DNA of 64,000 nt from the NCBI GenBank assembly GCA_030695945.1, contig JAUYOG010000021.1, forward strand, positions 30,840 through 94,839, in the 5' to 3' direction. The notes under the pieces are model-generated. The model searched no databases. It was given only the letters and a program-made list of their open reading frames with translations, and was not told the DNA's origin. Below, piece by piece: positions 34,599 to 43,752 of this stretch; positions within the stretch are counted from its first letter, which is position 1; each line of letters begins with the position of its first letter. A program made the translations under genes and the position numbers. The stretch comes from Ramlibacter sp. Lineage in GTDB: Bacteria; Pseudomonadota; Gammaproteobacteria; Burkholderiales; Burkholderiaceae_C.

Positions 34599-36625
34599 AC
34601 TGCTTCCTTCAGCACCACCGGCCGGATGAGCGGCAAGGTGACTTCTATCGTGGTGCCGGCGCCAGGGACGCCGGCGATGTTGAACTTCCCGCCGAGCGCG
34701 GTGGCGCGCTCGCGCATGCTGACCAGCCCGATTCCGTTGCCCGTGCGGGCGACGGCGGCGATGCCGGCACCGTTGTCGCTGACGGTGAGCAGCAGGTTCG
34801 ATTCGTCGGCGGCGAGCGACACCTTCACCTGGGTCGCGCCGGCGTGCCGCGCCACGTTGGTCAGCGACTCCTGCACGATCCGGAACAGCGCCGTTGCCAC
34901 GAGGTCGTCCTCGACCAGTGCCTGGGCCTGCAGGTCCAGCGCGATGTCGAGGCCGCTGCGCTTGGCGAACTCCGCGGTCTGCCACTTCACCGCCTCGCCG
35001 AAGCCGAGGTCGTCGAGGATCGGCGGGCGCAGGTCGGTGGCGATGCGCCGCACCGAGGCGATGGCGGTGTCGAGCAGCTGGCGCATGGCGCCCACCTCCT
35101 CCGGCGTGGCCTGGCGCCCTTCCTTCATCCGCCCGCCCAGCCACGAGAGCTCGAGCTTCAGCCCGGTGAGCTGCTGGCCCAGGTCGTCGTGCAGCTCCAT
35201 CGCGATGCGGCTGCGCTCCTGCTCGCGCACCTCCTGCAGCGAAGCGGAGAGGCTGCGCAGCTGCCGGTTCATCTCCCGCAGGTCCTCCTCCGCCCGCCGG
35301 CGCTGCGTGATGTCGCGCAACACCGCCGTGAGCTGGGGCTTGCCCTCCACCATGGTCTGGGAGATCGTGGACTCGATCGGGAACTCGGTGCCGTCGGCGC
35401 GCACTCCGGTGATCTCCATGTTGGCCGCCATGGCGCGCGAGTGGGCCCGGCTGGCCATGAACCGATCCATCAGCAGCGAGTGCCCGTCGCGAACGCGCTC
35501 GGGGACCAGGCGCGACAGCGGCTGGCCGAGCATCTCGCCCTTGGTGACACCGAACATCTGCTCGGCCGCCGGGTTGAACAGCAGGATGTTGTGCTCGGCG
35601 TCCACCGCCACGATCGCGTCCATCACCGAATCGATGGTCTGGTGGTAGCGGTCGTTGGCGTCGCGCAGCGCCCGCGCGAGTTCGGCCTGCCGGTTCACGC
35701 CCCGCACCAGCAGCGCCGCTGCGGTAGCGATGAAGGCGCAGACCAGGATGGCGCCAATGACCACGACAATGGAGTTCTCGCGCCACTCGGCAAGCGCCAG
35801 CTCCTCCTCGTTGGGCACGCCCACCAGGAGGGGAAAGCGCCCGGTGCGCCCCAGAGCGAAGGCATGGCGGCCACCGTCGCCCGTGGCATGGTCCAGCATC
35901 CGCACTTCGTCACCCGGCGCCGGCAAGGACCGGTTGCCCAGTTCCGGGGCATATTCCCCGATCAGGTTCTCGCGGTGCGGCAGGCTGGCCAACAGGGTGC
36001 CGTCGTCCAGGTACAGCGACATCGGCCGCGGATGATCGGACTTCATCGTCTGGTAGACGATTTCCAGCTGGCGCAGATCCATGGCGGCAACCGCCACCCC
36101 GCGGAATTTCCCGTCGGCGCCGGTGAACGAGCGCGCGACGTGAAGCATCCAGCCCCCCTTGGCGTCGCGCACCGGCTTGCCGATGAAAAGGCCCTCCGCC
36201 CCGCCGTCGGCGAAGGCCTTGAAATAGGCCTCGCCGGCGTGGTTCGCGCCGAGACCGTCGCCTTCGCGCGACGAATTGACGACCATCCCCGTCGTGTCGA
36301 GCAGGTACATCGCCCCCAGCTGCCGGATGCCGAAGATCCGTGCGCTCAGCAGCAGGCGGACGGCCGCACTGTCCAGCGCCAGGCCGCTGCCGTAGCTCGT
36401 CTGCATCCGCTCCTGGACGCCCCGCAGCACCAGGTCGACGCGGTCGAAAGTGTGCTCGGTCTCCTCCCGCAGCATGTGGGTGAACGCTAACGTGTCCAGC
36501 CGCGACGTCTCGAGCTCGCGCTTGCGCATGTCCCACAGGAGGAACGTCACCGACACCGCGATCAGGACGATCGTCAGCGTCGCCAGCAGGCCGATGGCGC
36601 GGGTGGGTCGGATTTGCATTCGCAT
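34595..36625 (-). CDS. Cache-PAS sensor histidine kinase (HisKA_3 type)
   Basis: A 676-residue kinase: membrane helix at about 11-30, a large periplasmic double-Cache-like sensor (about 32-275), a second helix (about 285-308), a PAS domain (about 320-440, IDSVMDAIVAVDAEHNILLF), then HisKA_3 with IAMELHDDLGQQLTGLKLEL (phospho-His in ELHDD) and an HATPase domain with SDNGAGI. The periplasmic Cache domain suggests a small extracytoplasmic ligand; the PAS lacks clear heme or flavin residues. Start ATG 36625 has GGAG seven bases upstream. Divergent from the CbcL-like gene. Confidence 0.9.
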   Translation of the reverse strand: MRMQIRPTRAIGLLATLTIVLIAVSVTFLLWDMRKRELETSRLDTLAFTHMLREETEHTFDRVDLVLRGVQERMQTSYGSGLALDSAAVRLLLSARIFGIRQLGAMYLLDTTGMVVNSSREGDGLGANHAGEAYFKAFADGGAEGLFIGKPVRDAKGGWMLHVARSFTGADGKFRGVAVAAMDLRQLEIVYQTMKSDHPRPMSLYLDDGTLLASLPHRENLIGEYAPELGNRSLPAPGDEVRMLDHATGDGGRHAFALGRTGRFPLLVGVPNEEELALAEWRENSIVVVIGAILVCAFIATAAALLVRGVNRQAELARALRDANDRYHQTIDSVMDAIVAVDAEHNILLFNPAAEQMFGVTKGEMLGQPLSRLVPERVRDGHSLLMDRFMASRAHSRAMAANMEITGVRADGTEFPIESTISQTMVEGKPQLTAVLRDITQRRRAEEDLREMNRQLRSLSASLQEVREQERSRIAMELHDDLGQQLTGLKLELSWLGGRMKEGRQATPEEVGAMRQLLDTAIASVRRIATDLRPPILDDLGFGEAVKWQTAEFAKRSGLDIALDLQAQALVEDDLVATALFRIVQESLTNVARHAGATQVKVSLAADESNLLLTVSDNGAGIAAVARTGNGIGLVSMRERATALGGKFNIAGVPGAGTTIEVTLPLIRPVVLKEAV

Positions 36626-36664
36626 AGGAGTTCTCCGATTCGACACCATGGGCAGCGGTACCGG

Positions 36665-36678
36665 TTGACTTAGGTCAA
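36665..36678. promoter_or_regulatory. FNR/Dnr-like palindrome in divergent promoter region
   Basis: TTGACTTAGGTCAA (TTGAC-N4-GTCAA) lies between the kinase (start 36625, minus) and the nine-heme gene (start 36787, plus). For the plus strand, activation at -41.5 would give a start near 36713. For the minus strand the resulting leader would be only a few bases. Confidence 0.5.
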
Positions 36679-36786
36679 GCGGGCGGTAGGCTGCCCCGAC
36701 ACACTTCACCCACAAAAGTTGCCAACCCGTACCCGCACCGGCGGCCCGGGCCCTGCCAGACACCAAATTTTGACGGAAAACGACAA

Positions 36787-38805
36787 ATGCACTTCGAGTT
36801 GAGCCTTTCCCGGATGCGCCTTTTTGCTGTTTCGACCTGGATGGCGCTAGCCTGTCTGGCGCTGCCCGGAACGAATGCGCACGCCCAGGCACAGCCCGCA
36901 CCGGCACTGGACAACGCGACCTGCCTGACGTGCCACGACGGGAAGAAAGGCAAGCTCGAAGTAGCCACCCCGAGCGGCAAGCCGAAGACCCTGCACGCGA
37001 TCCCGCCGGACAAGTACGGCAAGAGCGTGCACGCCCGGATGGAGTGCGTCTCCTGCCACGCCGACATCAAGGACAACGCCGAGAAGGGCAACGTGCACAC
37101 CCGCGACACGGCGCAGCCCGTCAAGAAGGTCGATTGCGCCGGCTGCCACCAGGAGCTGTGGGAGCAGACGCAAAAGCGTGGCATGACCGCCGAGCGGCCC
37201 AAGCTGGGGGTCGTCGCGCAGAACGTCGAAGCCTACAAGAAGTCGTTCCACGCGCGCCCGAACGCCGACGACAAGACCAAACCCAACGCCTCGTGCGACA
37301 ACTGCCACGACACGCACACCTTCAACGTGCCGGCAAAAAACACACCCGAGCACACGCAGTGGCGCCTGGGCATCTCGGCCACCTGCGGCACCTGCCACAC
37401 CGACCAGCTGGAGGCTTACCAAACCTCCGTTCATGGCCAGGAGAACGCCAAGAACATGCTGGCCCAGGCCGCGGTGTGTTCCGACTGCCATACCGCCCAC
37501 GCCGTGAGCAGCACGTCCGGCGACCCGTTCAAGCTGCTGGTGAGCAGCAACTGCGGCAACTGCCACAAGTCGCAGCTGGAGTCGTACAAGGAAACCTTCC
37601 ACGGCAGCATCACGACGCTGGGCTACAGCTACACCGCCAAGTGCTACAACTGCCACGGCAGCCACGAGATCAAGCGTGTGAGCGACCCGCAGTCCACGGT
37701 GCACCCCGACAACCGCCTGAAGACCTGCGCGACCTGCCACAACGCCAAGAAGGGGCTGGCGGACGCGCCCAAGGGCTTCGCCAGCTTCCAGCCGCACGGC
37801 AACCCGCACGACTTCAGCCGCTACCCGCAGATCTGGGTCGCGTTCCAGATGATGATCGGGCTGCTGGTGGGCACGTTCGCCTTCTTCTGGCTGCACACGG
37901 CGCTGTGGTTCTACCGCGAGTACAAGGAGCGCAAGGCGCGCGGCGGTCACGAGCACATCCGCCTCGACGAGGTGCCGGCGCCGCTGCGTCAGAAACACGT
38001 GCAGCGCTTCAGCCCGGTGTGGCGCATCGCCCACCTGACGTTCGCGATCAGCCTGATGGTGCTGACACTGACCGGCATGCCCCTTTTCTACCCCGACGTC
38101 GCCTGGGCGCCGGCCATCATGCAGATGCTGGGCGGGCCCAAGGTGGCCGGCATCATCCACCGCGTCGCGGCCGTGATCTTCGCGGGCGTGTTCTTCTGGC
38201 ACCTGATCTACATCGTGATCCGGGTCGGCCGCAACTGGAGGACGTTCGAGCTCTTCGGCCCGAACTCCCTGGTGCCGAACCTGCAGGACCTGAAGGACAT
38301 CATCGCCATGTTCAAGTGGTTCTTCGGCATGGGCCCGCGCCCGGTGTTCGACCGCTGGACGTACTGGGAAAAGTTCGATTACTGGGCGCCCTTCTGGGGG
38401 GTGACGATCATCGGCGTGAGCGGCCTGATCATGTGGGTGCCGGGCTTCTTCGGCAGCTTCCTGCCGGGCTGGGTGTTCAACGTCGCGGCCATCTTCCACG
38501 GTGAAGAGGCGTTCCTCGCGGTGGTGTTCCTCTTCACGGTGCACTTCTTCAACAACCACTTCCGCCCGGACAAGTTCCCCGTGGACGTGGTGATGTTCAC
38601 CGGCACCTTCCCGCTGGACGAGTACAAGAAGGAACACACCGTCGAGTACAAGCGGCTGCTGGAAAGCGGCGAGCTGGAGAAGCGCCTGGTGAACCCGCCG
38701 TCGGCGCTGAAGGTCAAGCTGTCCAAGGCACTGGGCTTCACGCTGATCGCCATCGGGCTCACGCTGCTCACGCTGGTCGGGATCGGGTTTTTCAAGGGCG
38801 GCTGA
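36787..38805 (+). CDS. Nonaheme cytochrome c fused to membrane cytochrome b (CbcL-like quinol dehydrogenase)
   Basis: A 672-residue fusion. After a signal peptide (1-36) come nine CxxCH motifs: CLTCH (45), CVSCH (87), CAGCH (117), CDNCH (169), CGTCH (200), CSDCH (231), CGNCH (255), CYNCH (286) and CATCH (314). A b-type membrane domain follows (helices from about 357), with His residues in WRIAHLTF, GIIHRVAAVIF, FFWHLIYI and FTVHFFNNHF. Nine c hemes plus a HydC/FdnI-like diheme b domain is the architecture of Geobacter CbcL, which oxidises menaquinol for low-potential metal reduction. Here it should feed periplasmic cytochromes of the Mtr route. The direction of electron flow is inferred from the neighbours. 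Confidence 0.88.
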   Translation: MHFELSLSRMRLFAVSTWMALACLALPGTNAHAQAQPAPALDNATCLTCHDGKKGKLEVATPSGKPKTLHAIPPDKYGKSVHARMECVSCHADIKDNAEKGNVHTRDTAQPVKKVDCAGCHQELWEQTQKRGMTAERPKLGVVAQNVEAYKKSFHARPNADDKTKPNASCDNCHDTHTFNVPAKNTPEHTQWRLGISATCGTCHTDQLEAYQTSVHGQENAKNMLAQAAVCSDCHTAHAVSSTSGDPFKLLVSSNCGNCHKSQLESYKETFHGSITTLGYSYTAKCYNCHGSHEIKRVSDPQSTVHPDNRLKTCATCHNAKKGLADAPKGFASFQPHGNPHDFSRYPQIWVAFQMMIGLLVGTFAFFWLHTALWFYREYKERKARGGHEHIRLDEVPAPLRQKHVQRFSPVWRIAHLTFAISLMVLTLTGMPLFYPDVAWAPAIMQMLGGPKVAGIIHRVAAVIFAGVFFWHLIYIVIRVGRNWRTFELFGPNSLVPNLQDLKDIIAMFKWFFGMGPRPVFDRWTYWEKFDYWAPFWGVTIIGVSGLIMWVPGFFGSFLPGWVFNVAAIFHGEEAFLAVVFLFTVHFFNNHFRPDKFPVDVVMFTGTFPLDEYKKEHTVEYKRLLESGELEKRLVNPPSALKVKLSKALGFTLIAIGLTLLTLVGIGFFKGG

Positions 38806-38854
38806 TCCCACGGCCGCCGGTGGTGGAGCGACGCGAGTCGCAAGGAGACTAGAG

Positions 38855-39184
38855 ATGAAATTGCTGTTTTCCCTCACCGTGGCCTGCGGCCTCATGGCCG
38901 CATCCCTCACCCATGCGGCGGTCGACGCCGACGCCGCCCAGGCGCAGCTGAAATCGAATGGCTGCCTGAAGTGCCATTCGGTGGACAAGAAGAAGAACGG
39001 CCCCTCCTTCAAGGAAACCGCCAAGAAATACAAGGGCAAGGCCGACGGCGAGGACAAGCTCGTCAAGCACGTCACGACCAGCCCCATGGTCGAGGTGGAC
39101 GGCGTGAAGGAAGAGCACAAGTCCCTCAAGACGAAAGACGCTGCCGAAGTGAAGAACGTCGTGCAGTGGATCCTGGCCCAGTAA
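38855..39184 (+). CDS. Periplasmic class I monoheme cytochrome c
   Basis: A 109-residue exported cytochrome. Signal peptide ends near THA-AVDAD (residue 21); heme motif CLKCH at 37-41; the likely axial Met is in TTSPMVEV. Lys-rich surface (KKKNGPSF, KYKGKADGE) suits docking to acidic partners such as multiheme cytochromes. It is a paralogue of the protein at 49814-50149. It follows the CbcL-like gene by 49 bases with AAGGAGAC as ribosome site. Confidence 0.9.
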   Translation: MKLLFSLTVACGLMAASLTHAAVDADAAQAQLKSNGCLKCHSVDKKKNGPSFKETAKKYKGKADGEDKLVKHVTTSPMVEVDGVKEEHKSLKTKDAAEVKNVVQWILAQ

Positions 39185-39276
39185 CGTCCTAGGTTCGCGG
39201 GACAGGGCAGCCCGGCGCGCGCCTGCGTGCCGGGACTCGCGCGCGTCCCCCGGCTCGCTTCCTGAAAGGAACGACG

Positions 39277-39900
39277 ATGCCCAAACGAGTCATTTCCAAG
39301 GTGCGGAGATGGGCCGCCGGAAAGAGGGCGTTCGTCGTCCTCGCGGCCGGCTTCGGGCTGGCGTGGGTGGGGTTGACCCTGTTCGGCACGACCATGGTCT
39401 ACACCAGCACGGAAGCGTTCTGCGCGACCAGCTGCCACGAGATGGCGAACAACTCCAACATGGAGTACATCGGCTCCAGCCACGACAGGAACCGCACCGG
39501 CGTTCGCGCCAACTGCGTCGATTGCCACGTGCCGCATGCGCCCATCCCGCTCTACATCGCCAAGATGGGCGCGCTCAACGACCTGTGGAGCCACCACGTC
39601 ACCAAGTCCGTCGACACCCGCGAGAAGTTCGAGGCCCAGCGTCCCAAGATGGCGCAGCGCGTGTGGACCTACATGAAGGGCAACGATTCGCGCGAGTGCC
39701 GGCACTGCCACTCCCCGGCGAACATGGACCCCGACAAGCAGTCGCCTGTCGCGGTGGCGCGCCATGAAAAGGGAAAACGCGAGAAACTGACCTGCGTGGA
39801 CTGCCACTTCGGCCTCACCCACCACGAGCCCAGGAGCGGCCCCGGCCCCCAGGAGCTCGACGTGGACCGCAGCCTGATCCCGAGAAGCGCGATCTTCTAA
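39277..39900 (+). CDS. NapC/NirT-type tetraheme cytochrome with CX3CH first heme motif
   Basis: A 207-residue protein with one membrane helix (about 18-40) and four heme motifs. The first is CATSCH (49-54), with three residues between the cysteines instead of two, followed by EM; the others are CVDCH (80-84), CRHCH and CVDCH. A Met follows heme 1 as in NrfH/CymA-type quinol dehydrogenases. Conserved VxANCVDCHVPHAP is typical of the family. Fourteen bases upstream of a close paralogue; probably cotranscribed from the nine-heme gene onwards. Confidence 0.9.
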   Translation: MPKRVISKVRRWAAGKRAFVVLAAGFGLAWVGLTLFGTTMVYTSTEAFCATSCHEMANNSNMEYIGSSHDRNRTGVRANCVDCHVPHAPIPLYIAKMGALNDLWSHHVTKSVDTREKFEAQRPKMAQRVWTYMKGNDSRECRHCHSPANMDPDKQSPVAVARHEKGKREKLTCVDCHFGLTHHEPRSGPGPQELDVDRSLIPRSAIF

Positions 39901-39913
39901 GGAGAGCGTCCAG

Positions 39914-40555
39914 ATGTTCAAATTCCTCAAGAAATTGCGCGGCTGGGGCTCCCGGCCCGGCAGCCTGTTCGTCCTCGTCGTCGGCCTGGCCGTCGGCGGG
40001 GTGAGCTTCGCCTCGTTCGGCTCGTTCATGGTGTATGCGAACTCCGAGCACTTCTGCGCCAACGCCTGCCACGAGATGCAGCCGCTGCAGAAAGAGCACA
40101 AGGGCACGATCCACGACGTGAACCGCAGCGGCGTGCGCGCCACCTGCAACGACTGCCACGTGCCGCACGAGTACGTGCCGAACTACCTGGCCAAGCTGGG
40201 CCTGCTGTCCGACGTCTGGGGGCACTGGACCGGCTCGATCGACACGAAGGAGAAGTTCGAGGCCAAGCGCTTCGAGCTCGCCAAGCGCGTGTGGGTCTAC
40301 ATGAAAGCCAACGACTCGCGCGAGTGCCGCCATTGCCACACGACGGCCAAGATGGACCCGGACAAGCAGACCGAGAAGGCGCTCAAGCGCCACGAGAAGG
40401 GTCGCCTGGAAGGGCAGACCTGCATCGAATGCCACTTCGCCATCGCCCACACGGAACCCGACGGCCCGGGTCCGCAGGAGCTGTTCTCCGCGAAGGCCGC
40501 CCCGGCGGATGTCCCGGCCAGCGCGGCCGCGCCCGTGTCCACACGAAAGGAATAG
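39914..40555 (+). CDS. NapC/NirT-type tetraheme cytochrome with CX3CH first heme motif
   Basis: A 213-residue paralogue of the preceding gene. Membrane helix about 17-40; heme motifs CANACH (48-53, CX3CH), CNDCH, CRHCH and CIECH. The C-terminal ~25 residues are an Ala/Pro-rich tail (SAKAAPADVPASAAAP) absent from the neighbour. AAGGAGAGCGTCCAG precedes the ATG. Likely a quinol-to-periplasm electron carrier. Having two close copies side by side suggests different partners or different quinones, which is inference. Confidence 0.9.
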   Translation: MFKFLKKLRGWGSRPGSLFVLVVGLAVGGVSFASFGSFMVYANSEHFCANACHEMQPLQKEHKGTIHDVNRSGVRATCNDCHVPHEYVPNYLAKLGLLSDVWGHWTGSIDTKEKFEAKRFELAKRVWVYMKANDSRECRHCHTTAKMDPDKQTEKALKRHEKGRLEGQTCIECHFAIAHTEPDGPGPQELFSAKAAPADVPASAAAPVSTRKE

Positions 40556-40557
40556 CC

Positions 40558-40806
40558 GTGCTCATCGAATGCTACGAATGCAAGGCGAAGATCAGCGACA
40601 GCGCCGCCAGCTGCCCGCAGTGCGGCGCGCTGCCCCCGGACTCGGGCAAATCGCTGAACGTCACGGTCTCCGACCTCGACATGAAGTTCAGCACGATCTT
40701 CTGGTTCCTGATCAAGGCCGCCGTCGCGGCGGTGCCCGCGGTGGTAGTGCTTTACACCGCTTCCACGGTGATCGGCGGCGTGCTTTCGCCGCTTCTGCAC
40801 CTATAG
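40558..40806 (+). CDS. Small zinc-ribbon membrane protein
   Basis: An 82-residue protein starting at GTG 40558, two bases after the preceding stop, with AAAGGAATA as ribosome site. A four-Cys zinc ribbon (Cys5, Cys8, Cys19, Cys22; CYEC and CPQC) is followed by one membrane helix (about 47-75). Architecture matches 'zinc-ribbon plus helix' proteins of unknown function. Its place at the end of the NapC pair suggests a role in assembly or regulation of these cytochromes; no direct evidence. Confidence 0.75.
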   Translation: MLIECYECKAKISDSAASCPQCGALPPDSGKSLNVTVSDLDMKFSTIFWFLIKAAVAAVPAVVVLYTASTVIGGVLSPLLHL

Positions 40807-41048
40807 GAGTTTTCCGAAGGAAATCTTGATCGTGTTCCGATATCGCTCGGCCGGAGCGAGTTCCAGAATCGTAAGCACAGGCTGATGGAACCACCGCTTT
40901 CCCTCTACGGCACACGCCCTATACCGCAAGCAAGACCACCGGCTTTTGACCCAAAACAAGGATGAACCAGATGCGCGACCGATTGAAGAAGAAAAGCTCG
41001 CGCAGCGCGTTCGGTGGTTTAGCTAGCACACGTCATCAGGAGTCAGGT

Positions 41049-43652
41049 ATGAAGCTCATGTTGGTTAGATTCGGGACAGCGGCCGCGGCCGCGTTGACCA
41101 TAGCCCTCTCGGGTTGCGGCGGCGGAGGTGGAGGCGGCGCGGAGGAACCCGCGCCCCCGCCGACGCAAAGCGTCCAGCAGGCGCTCGCCGCCGGCGCGGC
41201 GCAGGCTGCCAACGATACCTCGACCAATTCGACGGCCGCGTTCTCGGTGTTGCAGTCGGCGGGCGTGCCGGCCGTCACGATCAACAGCGCTCCCAAGGTC
41301 AACTTCGCGGTGTTCTCGGACGGCAAGGTGGTTCCCAGCGTGGTGCTGGGCAGCGTCAGCTTCTCGATCGCCAAGCTCGTGCCCGGCACCAACGGCAATC
41401 CCGACCAGTGGATCAACTACGTGTCCCGCACCGAGGTTGGCGCTGCCGGCGTCGGCCCCAACGGCACGCCGGCGCTTGCCTCCGCCAAGCAGGCGACGTC
41501 GGACCCGAAGCAGACGGATGCGGCCCTGGCTGCCGCACAGCTGGTGTACAACCCCGACGGTTACTACACCTATACCTTCCGCGCTGACATCACCAACCCG
41601 AACTGGACGACAACTGCCGGCACCACGGCCTACTCCAACGGCGTAGTCTACGAGCCGGGCAAGACCCATCGCGTCGTGATCCAGCTGAGCTACAAGAATG
41701 CCGCCGGCGTTCTCACCCGGGTCAACCCGTACTTCGACTTCACGATCGACGCCGCCGGCAAGTCCGTTCCCGTCGCCGCGAACCAGGTCCGCAAGATGGT
41801 GGACATCGCCACCTGCAACGGCTGCCACGACAAGCTTGCGCTGCACGGCGGCGGGCGCGTTGACACGCAGTTCTGCGTGGTGTGCCACAACCCCGGCACC
41901 ACCGACGCCAACAGCGGCAACGTGCTGACCATGTCCACCATGATCCACAAGATCCACTCGGGCCGGGAACTGCACCACCAGGGTGAGAACTACACCATCT
42001 GGGGCAACTCGAACAGCAAGCACGATTACTCCGAAGTCGGCTTCCCGCAGCCCACGCGCAACTGCGCGGCCTGCCACACTGCCAGCAACCCGCTGACACC
42101 GCAGGGCGACAACTGGAAGACCCAACCCAGCAAGGAAGCGTGCCTGAGCTGCCACCTGTCCAATGCCGGCAGCACGTTCAACACCATCCACGTCACCAGC
42201 CTGAAGCTCGCCTCCACGACCGCGGCGATCTCCAACTCCACCTGCGCGTCCTGTCACGGCCCGGCGAGCCCCTACGCTCCCGAGCGGGTGCACTGGGTGC
42301 AGGAAATGGCCAACGCGCCCCTGTACGAGGCCCGGATCGAAAGCGTGACCCTGAAGACGGCGCCGACGGCAACGACGGCAGGCAAGCTCAGCGTCAAGTA
42401 CGCCATCGTCAACCCCGCCACCGGCGCCGCGTATGACCTGCGCGAAGGCTGTGACGCCGCCGCGACCACCGACTCGGCCGGCACGTCGATCGTCGGCTGC
42501 AACGCCAACTACCGTTGGGACGCCGTGCTGCCGCCGGCCGTGCCCACCAGCAAGCCGCCCAACAAGTTCGGCGTGTTCACCGTCTATGCAGGCGTCAATA
42601 CGCTGCCGCAACAGGTCGACGATGTCACTGCCACCCAGAGCTACGCGGCCTACCGTGGCGTGGACGACGGCTCGCGCCACTACACCGCGGACCTGACCCT
42701 GCCGGCCGGCTCCAACGGCAACGTGCGGGTGATGATGATCGGCTCGGTGGCCGAGCGCAGGATCGATCCGGCCACACGGCTCGCCAAGGGTGCATCGCCG
42801 CCGGTCGCCAACGCCGACCTGGCCTACGTGCCGGTTCACAACGCGATCTACGAGTTCGACTTGAACACCAAGGCCAAGTCCACCACGACGGCCCGCCGCC
42901 AGATCGTCAACAGCGCTGGCTGCAACAACTGCCACGGCATCCTCGGCCTGCCCCTCAGCTCCGACGCGAACACGCCCGGCTTCCACAAGGGCGGGCGCAA
43001 CAATGCGGAAGGCTGCGCGATCTGCCACAACGCCAACCAGGCGGGTGGCTATACGCTGATGACCGACGGCACGACGGGCCCGATCGCGGGCGACAGCCAG
43101 CTCGCCGCGGGCAACACCAGCTCGTTCCTGCACGAGTCCTACCAGGCCAAGCGCTTCGTCCACGGCATCCACTACGGTGGGAAGCGCACGACCCCGTTCA
43201 CGCACTGCATGAACGTCGGCGGCTCCTACAACGAGGACGGCACGAACAAGGTGGCCGGCGGCCCGAGCCTGGGCACCGCGACCTGCGTCAACCAGTACCC
43301 CGGCGAGACACTCAACTTCGCCGCCGAAGTGGCCTATCCCGCCACACCGGGCAACTGCTCCAACTGCCACGTGAACGACTCCTGGAAGAACGACCGCAGC
43401 GTGCTCGGCTCGGTGGTATTCAAGCCCACTGGCGCCACTGCGCTCGACTGGCTGGTGATCTCGCCCAAGGCCGCAACGTGCACGTCGTGCCACGACTCCA
43501 AGGCGGCGCAGACGCACGTGACAACGGTGGGTGGCTCAACCTTCGGGACGCTGACGCAGAGCGCCCAGGTCAATGGCCAGGTGTTCGAAGCCTGCTCGGG
43601 ATGCCATGCGAACGGCAGCCCGAAGGGCGTCGACCTGGTCCACAAGAAGTAG
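41049..43652 (+). CDS. OmcA/MtrC-family decaheme surface cytochrome lipoprotein (copy 1)
   Basis: An 867-residue lipoprotein: signal peptide with lipobox LSGC (Cys23) and a Gly-rich linker. Ten CxxCH motifs come in two pentaheme clusters. The first (residues ~256-405) is CNGCH, CVVCH, CAACH, CLSCH, CASCH; the second (~624-852) is CNNCH, CAICH, CSNCH, CTSCH, CSGCH. Beta-rich regions precede each, as in MtrC/OmcA domains I-IV. In Shewanella these sit on the cell surface on the MtrAB conduit and reduce minerals, flavins or electrodes. I start at ATG 41049, with AGGAGTCAGGT upstream and the signal peptide at once; the frame is open to 40962. Confidence 0.92.
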   Translation: MKLMLVRFGTAAAAALTIALSGCGGGGGGGAEEPAPPPTQSVQQALAAGAAQAANDTSTNSTAAFSVLQSAGVPAVTINSAPKVNFAVFSDGKVVPSVVLGSVSFSIAKLVPGTNGNPDQWINYVSRTEVGAAGVGPNGTPALASAKQATSDPKQTDAALAAAQLVYNPDGYYTYTFRADITNPNWTTTAGTTAYSNGVVYEPGKTHRVVIQLSYKNAAGVLTRVNPYFDFTIDAAGKSVPVAANQVRKMVDIATCNGCHDKLALHGGGRVDTQFCVVCHNPGTTDANSGNVLTMSTMIHKIHSGRELHHQGENYTIWGNSNSKHDYSEVGFPQPTRNCAACHTASNPLTPQGDNWKTQPSKEACLSCHLSNAGSTFNTIHVTSLKLASTTAAISNSTCASCHGPASPYAPERVHWVQEMANAPLYEARIESVTLKTAPTATTAGKLSVKYAIVNPATGAAYDLREGCDAAATTDSAGTSIVGCNANYRWDAVLPPAVPTSKPPNKFGVFTVYAGVNTLPQQVDDVTATQSYAAYRGVDDGSRHYTADLTLPAGSNGNVRVMMIGSVAERRIDPATRLAKGASPPVANADLAYVPVHNAIYEFDLNTKAKSTTTARRQIVNSAGCNNCHGILGLPLSSDANTPGFHKGGRNNAEGCAICHNANQAGGYTLMTDGTTGPIAGDSQLAAGNTSSFLHESYQAKRFVHGIHYGGKRTTPFTHCMNVGGSYNEDGTNKVAGGPSLGTATCVNQYPGETLNFAAEVAYPATPGNCSNCHVNDSWKNDRSVLGSVVFKPTGATALDWLVISPKAATCTSCHDSKAAQTHVTTVGGSTFGTLTQSAQVNGQVFEACSGCHANGSPKGVDLVHKK

Positions 43653-43693
43653 ACGTGAAAGCTGCCGCCGCAGGTACAGTGCTTTCAATCGAT

Positions 43694-43718
43694 GGAGCCC
43701 GGCCGGCGGGCCGGCTCC
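43694..43718 (+). terminator. GC hairpin between the two decaheme genes
   Basis: GGAGCCCGGCC and GGCCGGCTCC can pair with one bulged base. No T-run follows, so full termination is unlikely. It could slow decay of the upstream message or reduce read-through into copy 2. Confidence 0.35.
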
Positions 43719-43752
43719 AAGTTGATCGGGACCCGATCTTAGGAGTGACGAC

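Noticed and set aside
36847..40149. 1100-codon open frame on the minus strand across the nonaheme and NapC genes
   Set aside because: It lies antisense to genes with unmistakable heme motifs. Its translation is low-complexity His/Arg/Ala-rich, as expected for a shadow of GC-rich coding DNA.
40830..40845. Possible FNR box before decaheme copy 1 (TTGATCGTGTTCC)
   Set aside because: Only the left half matches; the right half does not resemble ATCAA or GTCAA.
41043..43517. 824-codon minus-strand frame opposite decaheme copy 1, and the similar one opposite copy 2
   Set aside because: Shadows of the two decaheme genes; translation is Val/Gly/Arg repeats with no family pattern.
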